From Sphingobacterium sp. (lineage in GTDB: Bacteria > Bacteroidota > Bacteroidia > Sphingobacteriales > Sphingobacteriaceae), in the NCBI GenBank assembly GCA_031277685.1, contig JAITLV010000277.1, positions 51,980 to 115,979 of the forward strand: a stretch of 64,000 nucleotides of DNA. Reading direction: 5' to 3'. Made by a program: the position numbers and the translations under genes. The notes under the pieces are model-generated. The model did not search any database and was not told the DNA's origin. It saw nothing but the letters and a program-made list of their open reading frames with translations. Shown here piece by piece: positions 53,106 through 62,944 of the stretch; the first letter of the stretch is position 1; the number at the start of each line of letters is the position of its first letter.

Positions 53106-54251
53106 ATGAAAAAACCTGAAATGATAAGCTTAATCAAGAAAATATTGTTCAAGCAATCAACTGAACAAGAATTACTTGAAGTAGACAATACGCTATTAGA
53201 TGCCTATCACGATCCGACATGGGACGAAGATAAATTTGGTCCGGCAGAAAATATAGAAACACGGATTAAGCTCAATGTAGAACAACTTATCCAAACGGAT
53301 ATAGAGAAAACAGTGAAACCGCGTATTTTTCGACGCTATCTGCCCTATGCAGCCACTTTATTATTGGCTCTTTCGACCATTGGAGGATATTATTATTTCA
53401 ACAACCATTCTACTGACATACCAGGGTCAAACCAACAGACTTACTTAAATCCAGGGGCGGATAAGGCATCTTTGAAAAATTCAGCAGGCAGCAGCCTTGA
53501 CCTCCAGCTGCAACAGGCGGGAAAGACAATTCCTTTTGGAAAGTTGCTGTTCAAAATTGATCAGAAAGGTATTATTAGCTATCAAACAAAAGCTCAGGAA
53601 AAAAATATGGAAACTCAACTTGTCACCCTACAAACACCAAAGGGTGGTAAATATCAGATCATTTTAGAAGATGGCACCAAGGTATGGCTCAATGCCGAGA
53701 GTAATCTAATTTTCCCTGAACATTTTGCAGTTGACCGTCGCGTCGTCCGGGTGAAAGGAGAAGCTTATTTTGAAGTAGCGGAATCAAAACACAAACCATT
53801 TATTGTGGAGGGTAATGGATTTGGCATCCAGGTACTGGGCACCAAGTTTAATGTGTCCGATAGAGAAAATAATCATTTTACTAAAGTCGCTTTGTTGCAA
53901 GGCTCAGTTCGTCTATCTTCAAAAACAGGTCAAACCATGCTCAAACCCGGTGAACGTGCTAAAATAATGTCAACGGGCGTTCAGATAGATCAATTTGATG
54001 CTGAATCCGAAATTGCATGGAAGAACAATTATTTTATTTACAAAGATGAAAATATCAAAACCATTATGGATGAGGTCGCCCAATGGTATGATGCAGATGT
54101 CATATTCGTGGGAAATGATTGGGAAGATGTAAACCTCAAAGTAAAGGTATCCAGAAGAGAGCATATAGAAGAAATCTTATCCATGCTTGAAGCAACCAAA
54201 TTAGTCAAGTTTAAAATCGAGGAAAGGAGGATCTACGTTACCAAAAGATAA
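53106..54251 (+). CDS. FecR-family anti-sigma factor, SusCD locus
   Basis: A 381-aa anti-sigma factor with a long cytoplasmic part, a transmembrane helix (YLPYAATLLLALSTIGGYYYF), the FecR domain (ILEDGTKVWLNAESNLIFPE, VKGEAYFEVAESKHKPFIVE, VLGTKFNVSDREN) and a DUF4974 domain at the C-terminus. The frame upstream opens with TTG at 53052; I choose ATG 53106. It regulates the sigma factor at 52399-52968 and receives its signal from the STN-containing SusC protein downstream. Confidence 0.93.
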   Translation: MKKPEMISLIKKILFKQSTEQELLEVDNTLLDAYHDPTWDEDKFGPAENIETRIKLNVEQLIQTDIEKTVKPRIFRRYLPYAATLLLALSTIGGYYYFNNHSTDIPGSNQQTYLNPGADKASLKNSAGSSLDLQLQQAGKTIPFGKLLFKIDQKGIISYQTKAQEKNMETQLVTLQTPKGGKYQIILEDGTKVWLNAESNLIFPEHFAVDRRVVRVKGEAYFEVAESKHKPFIVEGNGFGIQVLGTKFNVSDRENNHFTKVALLQGSVRLSSKTGQTMLKPGERAKIMSTGVQIDQFDAESEIAWKNNYFIYKDENIKTIMDEVAQWYDADVIFVGNDWEDVNLKVKVSRREHIEEILSMLEATKLVKFKIEERRIYVTKR

Positions 54252-54263
54252 ATCTAAAACTTA

Positions 54264-54289
54264 AGCCAGGATGCTGTCACATCCTGGCT
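54264..54289 (+). other. Hairpin between FecR and SusC genes
   Basis: AGCCAGGATG (54264-54273) pairs perfectly with CATCCTGGCT (54280-54289), loop 6 nt. No clear T-run follows on the plus strand. Such hairpins can stall transcription or stabilise processed ends so that SusC and FecR expression differ. Confidence 0.5.
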
Positions 54290-54351
54290 ACGAATAGAGT
54301 TTAAAAATTTTCTGTCAAAAATTAATTAACCTTTTAATTCTTAACAAAATT

Positions 54352-57300
54352 ATGAAAATAATACTGGGAAAAGAACAGTACATGTTCTTAATTAAGACCC
54401 TATTGATTATGAAGTTCTACCTAATGCTCGCATTTTTTGGCGTTGTTCAGGCTAAAACTCCGGTTTATAGCCAAAAAATGAACCTACATTTTAAAAAGAG
54501 TAAGGTCGACCTTATTCTTGCAGAAATCAGCAAACAGGCGCAGCTTGATCTGCTTTACGATTCGAAACTGATCCAGAAAGCAAGGCCGGTCACCCTTGAT
54601 CTGGAAAATGCAACGCTGAACGAAGCGCTGACGGCACTGTTCCGAAATCAAGCGCTTGAGTTTGAAGTCATCAAGAAGACCTTAATAATACGTCCAAAAG
54701 AATCGACCGGGGCAGCTCGTACCGCAGAGGTTACCGAAAATCAAAAGGCCATCAACGGATCAGTAAAAGATCAACAGGGAAACCCACTAGCCGGTGTAAC
54801 TGTACGCATAAAAAATACACAGATCACAACAACAACAGATGGCAAGGGAAATTTTACCATTGCCCCACCATCCGGATCCAGTCAGGTGATCCTGACATTT
54901 ACCTACGTAGGCTATGAAAGTATTGAACGAGAAGCGGAAAACAAAGACCATCTAAATATAACCTTGGCGCTCGCCAATAATAATCTGGATGATGTCGTTG
55001 TCGTAGGTTATGGTACACAGAAAAAAATCAATGTCACGGGTGCGGTAAGTTCAGTAAATATGGCGGATATGCGGACGCCTGTACCCAATTTATCGAATGC
55101 TTTAGCAGGTAAAGTCGCTGGTATTATTTCCGTACAATCCAGTGGTGAACCCGGTTATGACAATTCAACCTTTACAATCCGTGGAATCGGAACCTACGCC
55201 GGTAATTCGTCCCCACTCATTATTATCGATGGTGTACAACGTGATGATGTCAATGGTGGGTTCGGTGGCTCTTTCAATAATATTGACCCCGAAGATATTT
55301 CCAGTATTTCGCTATTGAAAGATGCTTCGTCCACGGCAATGTATGGTGCCAAGGGAGCTAATGGTGTTTTGATTATTACCACCAAAAGAGGTGTTGCCGG
55401 CAAACCAAAGATTTCCTTTAAGGCAGAGACCGGCTTCTCCAGTTTTACGAAAACACCACAAATGCTGGATGGTATAAAATATATGGAATTGCAGAATGAA
55501 GCCCGGACAAATATGGGCTTGACCCCAACCTATTCTGATGAGTTGATCCAAAAAACAAAAAGCGGACTGGATCCCTATATGTATCCCAATGTCAACTGGA
55601 TTGATGAAGTATATAAGAAGAATTCCATGCTCACCAATGCCAACATCAATATTACCGGCGGTGGAGAATCGGTGAAATACTATATTTCGGGATCGTACTA
55701 TAATCAAAAAGGCCCTTACAAAGTCAGTAATTTAAACAATTACAATCCAAATCTCGATTTCAAACGCTATGATTTCAGGAGTAATGTGGATGTCAATTTA
55801 TCAAAAACTACTTCCGTTCAGCTCAATTTAACGGGGATGTTGGTCAACTCCCGCTATCCCGGTATTGCTGCCGGTGATTTGTGGTATTTGGCCTATGCGA
55901 CTACACCCGTTGCCTATCCGATCCAATATCCGGACGGTAAATGGGCCGGACCACTGAGCGGTGGTGGTGCCAACCCATTAAATGAAGTTCAAAACAATGG
56001 TTATTCCAGCGAATTCAAACCCATTGTGCAGTCGGTATTGACCATTAATCAGAAATTAGATGCAATTACCGAAGGATTATCTGCCTATGCCCGGTTCTCT
56101 TTCGACAGTTACGGCGAATTCAACAACCGTCGCTCCGGGAAAAATGATTTATGGCAGGCAACAGGAAGAACACCTGAAGGGGAACTCATTTTTAACCAAA
56201 GCAGAGTCGGTCAACAATTTTTGGACTATAGCCAGGAATCTTTTGGCCAACGCGTTATGTATCTTGAAGGTAACTTAAATTACGACCGCAGCTTCAATGA
56301 CCACAAAATTGGCGGGATGTTGCTCTATAATATGCGTAACCGTCTGGTCAGTCTATCGGGTAGTGTTATTGGCTCTATTCCTTATCGTAACCAAAGTTTG
56401 GCCGGCAGGATTAACTATGGATTCCGTGATAAATATCTTGTTGAAGTGAACGCGGGTTATACCGGATCTGAAAATTTCGAAAAGGGGCAGAAGTTTGGTT
56501 TATTCCCATCTGCTTCCGCAGGTTGGGTGATTTCCAATGAAGAATTTTTTGAGCCTTTGAAAAAAACATTTAGCTTATTAAAGCTTCGAGGATCTTATGG
56601 TATTGTTGGAAACGACAATATTGGAGCTGGCGGCCGTTTTCCCTACCTAACGCAGATAGGTGACGGTGGCTCTACAGGTTTTGGTCTCAATGGAAGCTGG
56701 GTCGGTGGAAAAACTGAAAAGGTAATGGGTGTAGAAAATCTGACCTGGGAAAAATCCTATAAAACCGGGATCGGTCTTGAAATCGGATTATGGAACAAAC
56801 TTAATCTGATCTTTGACGGTTTCGCCGAACGTCGGAAAAATATTCTGATTGAACGAAAATCCCTTTCTTCTATTGCCGGCTACAGTAATCTTTATGTTTA
56901 CGCCAATAAAGGTGAGATGGACAATAAGGGCTTGGATGCCAGTATTGAATACAATGATAAATTTGGGGAAGTCGGTTTCCGCCTTTTCGGTAATGTCACC
57001 TATAGCCGCAACAAAATTGTCTTTGCCGATGAGCCTGTCAGACGTTATGGTTATCAATCAATGACCGGAACACGCTTTGGCGAATACCAGGGCCATATTG
57101 CCATGGGCTACTTTACGAGCAAAGAAGAGGTAGAAGCTGCCCCGCAACAAAAGTTTAACCCGGTATCTCCAGGGGATATCCGTTACAAAAACTTAAATGC
57201 TGAGGATGATAATGTCATCGATGCTTATGACCGAACCTACCTTGGAAAATCCTGGTTTCCTTCCTGGTTATACGGTGCCGGTTTTTCGGCTTCATATAAA

Positions 57301-57783
57301 AACTTTGACCTTTCGGTATTCTTTCAAGGAGTCGCTGACGTCGGTATTATGGCCAATGGCAGTGAAATCCCAGGAAAAGGCATGGGGGTCAATGGTGTTG
57401 GAGTCCTCCCTTTTTCCGGTCTGGGAATCTACCCCAACAATACCATGTCCATTGTTGAAGACCGTTGGACCGCAGAAAATCCACGCCAAGATGCTTACTA
57501 CCCGCGTCTAACCATGGCCAGCGGCAGTGACAACAATTACATCAACAGTACACACTGGTTAAAAGATGGATCTTATATCCGTATGAAACAGGCCTCCGTG
57601 GGGTATAATATCAAATCGAAAGGGCTGGACAAACTTGGTTTCACCTCCATGTATGTGTATTCATCGGGTCAAAACCTGCTTACGTTCAGCAAATTCAAGA
57701 TCTGGGATCCCGAATTGGGAAGCAACGGCGCCAAATATCCATTAAATCGCATGATCACCTTCGGCGTTCGGGCACAGTTTTAA
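54352..57783 (+). CDS. SusC/RagA-family TonB-linked outer-membrane protein with STN domain
   Basis: A 1143-aa receptor. A signal segment is followed by an STN domain (about 45-110), a carboxypeptidase-regulatory domain (SVKDQQGNPLAGVTVRIKNT) and the SusC plug with the hallmark VVVGYGTQKKINVTGAVSSV. The plug then has DVNGGFGGSFNNIDPEDISS and ILIDGVQ-type motifs. The barrel ends with NRMITFGVRAQF. It imports an oligosaccharide or other large nutrient with SusD. The STN domain fits the sigma/FecR genes just upstream. Confidence 0.95.
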   Translation: MKIILGKEQYMFLIKTLLIMKFYLMLAFFGVVQAKTPVYSQKMNLHFKKSKVDLILAEISKQAQLDLLYDSKLIQKARPVTLDLENATLNEALTALFRNQALEFEVIKKTLIIRPKESTGAARTAEVTENQKAINGSVKDQQGNPLAGVTVRIKNTQITTTTDGKGNFTIAPPSGSSQVILTFTYVGYESIEREAENKDHLNITLALANNNLDDVVVVGYGTQKKINVTGAVSSVNMADMRTPVPNLSNALAGKVAGIISVQSSGEPGYDNSTFTIRGIGTYAGNSSPLIIIDGVQRDDVNGGFGGSFNNIDPEDISSISLLKDASSTAMYGAKGANGVLIITTKRGVAGKPKISFKAETGFSSFTKTPQMLDGIKYMELQNEARTNMGLTPTYSDELIQKTKSGLDPYMYPNVNWIDEVYKKNSMLTNANINITGGGESVKYYISGSYYNQKGPYKVSNLNNYNPNLDFKRYDFRSNVDVNLSKTTSVQLNLTGMLVNSRYPGIAAGDLWYLAYATTPVAYPIQYPDGKWAGPLSGGGANPLNEVQNNGYSSEFKPIVQSVLTINQKLDAITEGLSAYARFSFDSYGEFNNRRSGKNDLWQATGRTPEGELIFNQSRVGQQFLDYSQESFGQRVMYLEGNLNYDRSFNDHKIGGMLLYNMRNRLVSLSGSVIGSIPYRNQSLAGRINYGFRDKYLVEVNAGYTGSENFEKGQKFGLFPSASAGWVISNEEFFEPLKKTFSLLKLRGSYGIVGNDNIGAGGRFPYLTQIGDGGSTGFGLNGSWVGGKTEKVMGVENLTWEKSYKTGIGLEIGLWNKLNLIFDGFAERRKNILIERKSLSSIAGYSNLYVYANKGEMDNKGLDASIEYNDKFGEVGFRLFGNVTYSRNKIVFADEPVRRYGYQSMTGTRFGEYQGHIAMGYFTSKEEVEAAPQQKFNPVSPGDIRYKNLNAEDDNVIDAYDRTYLGKSWFPSWLYGAGFSASYKNFDLSVFFQGVADVGIMANGSEIPGKGMGVNGVGVLPFSGLGIYPNNTMSIVEDRWTAENPRQDAYYPRLTMASGSDNNYINSTHWLKDGSYIRMKQASVGYNIKSKGLDKLGFTSMYVYSSGQNLLTFSKFKIWDPELGSNGAKYPLNRMITFGVRAQF

Positions 57784-57803
57784 TCTAAATCTATACAATA
57801 ACC

Positions 57804-59681
57804 ATGAAACAGATATCACCAAAATATATTGCATCGGGTCTATTAGCACTAGCCTTATGCCAAAATATGCAAAGCTGTACTTATTTGGACAAGAAACCGG
57901 ATAACCTCCTCACTTCAGACATGGTCTGGGAGACTAGGGCCAATGCGGAATCTTACTTAAACCAGATCTATAGTTATATCGAAACACCAGTAGACGATTT
58001 TACGACCCTCGGAGCCAGCGATGAAAGTTCTTGTAATATACCCGTTGTCAACGTACGACAAATGGCTGTAGGGAACTGGAATCCACAGAGCAGCTACTGG
58101 CAACATTATTGGAATAATGCCTACGCCGCTATTCGGCAATCCTTTATTTTTGAGGAAAACATCGACAAGGTTCCCGAAGGTGCATTGAGCTCAGCACTTA
58201 AGGTACAATATAAAGCCGAAGCACGGTTTCTGCGGGGCTGGTTCTATTGGAAATTACTGCGTCAATACGGCCCAGCAGTGCTATTAACAGGGACATTGGG
58301 CTTAAACGAAGATTTCAACAAATATCCCCGAAATTCTTTTCAGGAATGCGTCGATTACATCAATAGCATGATGGATCTTGCGGCAGCTGACCTTCCTGTG
58401 GTATGGTCTGCCTCGTCCAATTACGGTCGTCCAAGCAAAGGCACCTGTTTAGCTATAAAATCACAGGTGGCCCTATGGGCTGCCAGTCCCTTATGGAATG
58501 GAAATCCGCGTTTTGCGAATTTCAAAAACAAGGATGGAAAGGCGCTTGCCCCGCTGCAGAACGATGCGAATAAATGGCAATTAGCTGCTGATGCGGCAAA
58601 GGCTGTTATCGACTTAAATGCCTATAAGCTCTTTACTAACCTGGATGAAGGAGATTCAAAATTCGATCCTTATCTGTCTTTCCGTAATCTCTTTTTAACA
58701 AACTGGAATAGTGAGATTATTTTTTCCACGCACAAAGCGGACACTTGGCATTGGGGGCATGAGAAACGGAGTGCACCGGAACCCGGAGGTATTGCCATGA
58801 TGAATGCGACACAAAATGTGGTCGATGCCCACCTGATGCGCAACGGTAAAACTATCGACGATCCCAGCTCTGGTTATAGGGAGGATGGTTTCGTTGCAAC
58901 GGATGATCCAGCCGACTGGGGTAAGAGCCGCGATGGGGTCAATAGAGGTTATATCGCCGGCAATTCGAATATGTATGTGAACCGGGAAGCGCGATTTTAC
59001 GTCAATATTCTCTATAATGGTAAGCCTATACTACCCGCACCAACAGCCGATGACCGCAACTTCTTTTCGTCAGATGCCAACAAGGATGGACGCGGAAGAG
59101 CCGAGTTTTATTATTCGGGAAAAGCTGGATTGGTGCAGAATTCAAATAGTGCCGATAAAACAGGATACCTTGCACAGAAAAATGTCAGTCCAGCTACTAA
59201 TATTCGTCAGGATCGTCCCGCATATCGTCCGTATATTCATATCCGTCTGGCTGAAATCTATTTGAACTATGCCGAATCTCTCAATGAAGTTAATCCGAGC
59301 CATCCTGATATTCTGACCTATCTGAACCTGGTTCGTCAACGGGCTGGTTTGCCTAAACTGGAAACAGTATACCCACAGGTGTCCGGCAATAAAGACGAAC
59401 AGCGTAAATGGATTCTCCGCGAGCGACAAATTGAACTCGCTTTTGAAGGTGACCGTTATTTCACCCTTATTCGCCGGCTGATGATGGGAAATCCCGCCTC
59501 TCGAGCAATATACCGTATGAATATCGCTTCAAACGATAACAATCAAGGTTTTTTTTATCAGGATTTCTATAAGAGAAACTTATTGCAAAACAGATACTGG
59601 GATGATAAAATGTATCTATTTCCGATTTTTCAGGATGATCTGGACAAGAATACAGCCCTTGTTCAGAATCCGGGTTGGTAA
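57804..59681 (+). CDS. SusD/RagB-family nutrient-binding lipoprotein
   Basis: A 625-aa lipoprotein, long for SusD. The lipobox MQSC is at about 25, followed by the TPR-rich SusD fold with DMVWETRANAESYLNQIY, the helix AEARFLRGWFYWKLLRQYGP, and the C-terminal YRPYIHIRLAEIYLNYAESLNE, VRQRAGLP, ERQIELAFEGDRYF. These are the SusD_N and SusD/RagB signatures. It lies 20 bp after the SusC gene and forms the lid of that transporter. Confidence 0.95.
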   Translation: MKQISPKYIASGLLALALCQNMQSCTYLDKKPDNLLTSDMVWETRANAESYLNQIYSYIETPVDDFTTLGASDESSCNIPVVNVRQMAVGNWNPQSSYWQHYWNNAYAAIRQSFIFEENIDKVPEGALSSALKVQYKAEARFLRGWFYWKLLRQYGPAVLLTGTLGLNEDFNKYPRNSFQECVDYINSMMDLAAADLPVVWSASSNYGRPSKGTCLAIKSQVALWAASPLWNGNPRFANFKNKDGKALAPLQNDANKWQLAADAAKAVIDLNAYKLFTNLDEGDSKFDPYLSFRNLFLTNWNSEIIFSTHKADTWHWGHEKRSAPEPGGIAMMNATQNVVDAHLMRNGKTIDDPSSGYREDGFVATDDPADWGKSRDGVNRGYIAGNSNMYVNREARFYVNILYNGKPILPAPTADDRNFFSSDANKDGRGRAEFYYSGKAGLVQNSNSADKTGYLAQKNVSPATNIRQDRPAYRPYIHIRLAEIYLNYAESLNEVNPSHPDILTYLNLVRQRAGLPKLETVYPQVSGNKDEQRKWILRERQIELAFEGDRYFTLIRRLMMGNPASRAIYRMNIASNDNNQGFFYQDFYKRNLLQNRYWDDKMYLFPIFQDDLDKNTALVQNPGW

Positions 59682-59817
59682 TTGGGAGTTGAATTTGAGT
59701 TTTAATTTTTACGATTTATGAACCGCTCCTACTTAAAATTTCATGTTTACCACATCGTACACATAAGTTTTAAATAAGGAAAGCTCCATCTAGCTGATGG
59801 AAAAAAATTATTGACAG

Positions 59818-61140
59818 ATGAAATTAATATATAATAGGAATGTATTATTCCCCCTCCTCTCCTTTGTGATTTTGGTGGAAATATTTTCATGTAAGAAAGA
59901 TAATATCGGCGCAGCACATGATCCTAATGCGGCAATTGTTGTCAGGGATTTCCTTCCAAAGCAAGGTGTCTATGGGACAGAAATCCTGATCAATGGCGAG
60001 AATTTTACAGCAGATACAACAGCGATTTCTGTTAAACTTAATGGTATACCTTTAAAAGTCATTGACGCAAATGCTAGCCAGATTATGGCGATAATCCCTA
60101 AAAGAGCTGGTAGCGGCCCTATTGAAGTCGCTATTGCTGGTAAAACTGGAACGTCAAAAGATAACTACAGCTATATCTATAAAAGAACGGTCAGTACATT
60201 GGCTGGCAACGGAACTGCAGGATTCGCCAATGGAAAAGGTGTTGATGCAAAGTTCAATTTTGGCGGTGAGTCCTGGTATCGGAATGGCGGTATCGCTGTA
60301 GATGAGGCGTTAAATATCTATGTGACTGATCCCGGAAATCACTGTATCCGCAAAATCGATCCTGCTGGAAACGTCAGTACTTTAGCCGGATCTCCGAGTA
60401 ATGCTGGTTTTGCAGACGGAAAAGGTGGTGAAGCACGCTTCAGCCTTCCTTATGGATTAACCATCGATGAACAGGGTAACCTATATTGCGTCGACCCCGG
60501 AAACTGGGATATCCGTAAAATAACACCGGACGGTACGACAAAACTTGTTGCCTGGGCCTCCGCGGAGCCCTGGTTTATAGCATATGACCGAATCTCAAAG
60601 AAGTTATACTATAATTCTGTTACCTCTCCGGCTCCTATTTATCAGTTAAATACGGATGGTACAGCAGCTACTACGATAATTGAAGGATTGAATTTCCCCG
60701 CAGGTATGGCCTTCAGCCCAGAGGGTAGCCTATATATCTGTATACATGGTGACAACCAGATCAGAAAATACGATCCAAAAACCTGGACATATACCATCAT
60801 GGCTGGTTCAGGAAAGTACGGTTATAAAAATGGCTCCGGTAGTGAAGCTGAATTTGCCCAGCCTTGGGGTATTGCGACAGATAAGCAAAACAATGTCTAT
60901 GTCGCTGGAAATGGTACCGCCGGTGGCGATAGTGGTTCCCCTGATCAGAGCATTCGCTTTATAGATGGCAAAACATTTCAAGTAAGCACATTTGCAGGAT
61001 CTAATATTGCAGGTTTCACCAATGCCGTTGGAGAGGCAGCTTCTTTTAATGTCCCTGAAGGGGTAGCTGTAGATAAAAATGGAACTGTTTATGTTCTGGA
61101 CAAAAAGAACAACAGTATTCGAAAGATTATATCAGAATAA
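59818..61140 (+). CDS. IPT/TIG plus NHL-repeat lipoprotein of the SusCD operon
   Basis: A 440-aa lipoprotein with lipobox IFSC near residue 23. An IPT/TIG Ig-like domain (about 40-125, FLPKQGVYGTEILINGENFT) is followed by a beta-propeller made of NHL repeats. These are visible as AGNGTAGFANGKGVDAKFN, AGSPSNAGFADGKG, LTIDEQGNLYCVDPGNWDIR and VAVDKNGTVYVLDKKNN. It has the position of surface glycan-binding proteins after SusD. A strong terminator (61147-61184) ends the operon right after it. Confidence 0.9.
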   Translation: MKLIYNRNVLFPLLSFVILVEIFSCKKDNIGAAHDPNAAIVVRDFLPKQGVYGTEILINGENFTADTTAISVKLNGIPLKVIDANASQIMAIIPKRAGSGPIEVAIAGKTGTSKDNYSYIYKRTVSTLAGNGTAGFANGKGVDAKFNFGGESWYRNGGIAVDEALNIYVTDPGNHCIRKIDPAGNVSTLAGSPSNAGFADGKGGEARFSLPYGLTIDEQGNLYCVDPGNWDIRKITPDGTTKLVAWASAEPWFIAYDRISKKLYYNSVTSPAPIYQLNTDGTAATTIIEGLNFPAGMAFSPEGSLYICIHGDNQIRKYDPKTWTYTIMAGSGKYGYKNGSGSEAEFAQPWGIATDKQNNVYVAGNGTAGGDSGSPDQSIRFIDGKTFQVSTFAGSNIAGFTNAVGEAASFNVPEGVAVDKNGTVYVLDKKNNSIRKIISE

Positions 61141-61146
61141 ATTAGT

Positions 61147-61184
61147 GGGTGTCCGAAGCAGGGCGATCGGACACCCGCTTTTTC
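61147..61184 (+). terminator. Intrinsic terminator of the SusCD operon
   Basis: GGGTGTCCGA (61147-61156) pairs with TCGGACACCC (61167-61176) and GCTTTTTCTT follows. It excludes the upstream extension of the next gene that begins at 61149. Confidence 0.85.
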
Positions 61185-61319
61185 TTAGCTGTTATTTATA
61201 TCCCCGACAACATATTTTCAATTCATGCATCCTCAGAGATGACAAGATCCAAATGGGGTTATAAAGATATGAAGGCCTATACACTTTGGACAGTCTATTC
61301 AAATTTCAAAGAACTTTAT

Positions 61320-62870
61320 ATGATTTTTAAAAGTCTATTTTCGTTGAGCTATGCACTGCTGCAGGGTATGCTATTGTTTGCAGCATGTGGTCATGATGAT
61401 TATCTCGATCATATACAAGCGGACTCACCCCTCCCAAAAAGCCGATACGTTTCGGTCAATGGTAGCGACCTAAATAAAGGTACAATGGACAGGCCTTTCG
61501 GCACTATTTCACACGCTTTAGATGCAGTATCACCAGGTGATACCATTTTTGTTCGTGCGGGCAGCTATCATGAAAAACTATTGATTTCAAAATCAGGTAG
61601 CTTAAACAAATTCATTACCCTAAAGGCTTATCCCAATGAAGCTGTGACCATAGAAGGCGAAGGACAATCCGTTTCGGGCACAGATGCACTGGTAACGATC
61701 AGAGATGCCAGATATATTCAGTTCGAAGGTTTTGAAATCCGAAATTTCAAAACACAGGCCAAAGGCAATGACGTGAATGGGATTATTATTGATCAAGGTT
61801 CCAAAAATATAACCGTACGAAATAATAGGGTTCACCATATCGAGAACAATGCCAGTGCGCAGGACGGCAGAAGTGGACATGGTATCCTGGTCATCGGTAA
61901 TACCTCCGAAGCATTACGGGACATTATTGTAGAAGATAATACCATCCACGACTGCAATACTGGTTATTCCGAAAATCTTACCATCAATGGATACGTGGAT
62001 GGCTTTATTATTAGACGGAATAGAATATATAATGGTGAAAATATTGGTATTGTTGCGGCAGGAGGTTATGCCGCCAATGCCACTCCAAGCCTGAATTATG
62101 TCCGGAATGGACTGATCAGTCAGAATGAGGTATATGATATCGATGGTCGAACGGGCCCTATCCCCGCATTTGCCCAACATAATGGCGCTATCGGAATTTA
62201 TATCGATGGTGCCAGGGACATCATTGTAGAAAGAAACAGTGTTTACCGATGCGGGCGCGGAGTAGGTCTTGTCAGTGAAACCGACAATTTTCCTACACGT
62301 GACTGTATTGTTAGAAATAATGAAGTCTATCACAACTCACTGGCCGGAATTAGTCTTGGTGGCTATCTAAATTACACCGGTGGTGGCACACTGAATTGTT
62401 ATGTTGTCAATAACACGCTATTTCACAACAATATCGACAAGGGGTATTTTGAAGAAATTGAAGGCGAAATACGGCTAGTGGAGAACTGTATAGCTAACAC
62501 AATACAGAATAATATTATTGTAGCACAGGCAAACAGTGTATTTATTCATAAATATACCAATACAGGTAAATCCAATTTGATCGACTACAATTTATATTTC
62601 AGTACTGGAGAATATAAATGGATATGGAACGGGAATGTAATCCCTGATTTCCACGCTTGGCAATCAACCCTTGGCGCTGATCTGCATGCCATCAATGGAC
62701 AAAATCCCGGATTTGTATCAACCGCGGAACCAGATTTTCAATTAGCGGATTCCTCTCCAGCCTTGAATACAGGAAACTTTATCAGTCACGCGATCAATGG
62801 CAAATTGGATTTAAGGGGAAGGGAGCGATCATCAGCGAATCGAATTGCTATTGGGGCATGCCAGAAATAA
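61320..62870 (+). CDS. Right-handed parallel beta-helix lipoprotein (polysaccharide-lyase-like)
   Basis: A 516-aa lipoprotein from ATG 61320 (an ATG at 61269 is possible) with lipobox LFAACG. A PL9/pectate-lyase-like beginning, YVSVNGSDLNKGTMDRPFGT, leads to regular beta-helix coils such as KNITVRNNRVHHIENN, DIIVEDNTIHDCNTG, FIIRRNRIYNGENIG, DIIVERNSVYRCG and DCIVRNNEVYHNS. The DUF1565-like start and long N-rich repeats fit polysaccharide lyases and other beta-helix carbohydrate enzymes. I cannot pick a family or substrate. It is separated from the SusCD operon by a terminator. Confidence 0.8.
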   Translation: MIFKSLFSLSYALLQGMLLFAACGHDDYLDHIQADSPLPKSRYVSVNGSDLNKGTMDRPFGTISHALDAVSPGDTIFVRAGSYHEKLLISKSGSLNKFITLKAYPNEAVTIEGEGQSVSGTDALVTIRDARYIQFEGFEIRNFKTQAKGNDVNGIIIDQGSKNITVRNNRVHHIENNASAQDGRSGHGILVIGNTSEALRDIIVEDNTIHDCNTGYSENLTINGYVDGFIIRRNRIYNGENIGIVAAGGYAANATPSLNYVRNGLISQNEVYDIDGRTGPIPAFAQHNGAIGIYIDGARDIIVERNSVYRCGRGVGLVSETDNFPTRDCIVRNNEVYHNSLAGISLGGYLNYTGGGTLNCYVVNNTLFHNNIDKGYFEEIEGEIRLVENCIANTIQNNIIVAQANSVFIHKYTNTGKSNLIDYNLYFSTGEYKWIWNGNVIPDFHAWQSTLGADLHAINGQNPGFVSTAEPDFQLADSSPALNTGNFISHAINGKLDLRGRERSSANRIAIGACQK

Positions 62871-62888
62871 CCCAATTCAAAAGACAAT

Positions 62889-62920
62889 AGGCCAATTGAT
62901 ACGTTTGTATCAATTGGCCT
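62889..62920. terminator. Bidirectional terminator
   Basis: AGGCCAATTGATAC (62889-62902) pairs perfectly with 62907-62920, 4-nt loop, between the convergent beta-helix and acyltransferase genes. Confidence 0.8.
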
Positions 62921-62944
62921 ACCCTATTCCCAACCTAGACGAAC

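Noticed and set aside
61149..61319. Extended N-terminus of the beta-helix protein
   Set aside because: The extension lies within and after a strong terminator and lacks a signal peptide; the lipoprotein signal begins at 61320.
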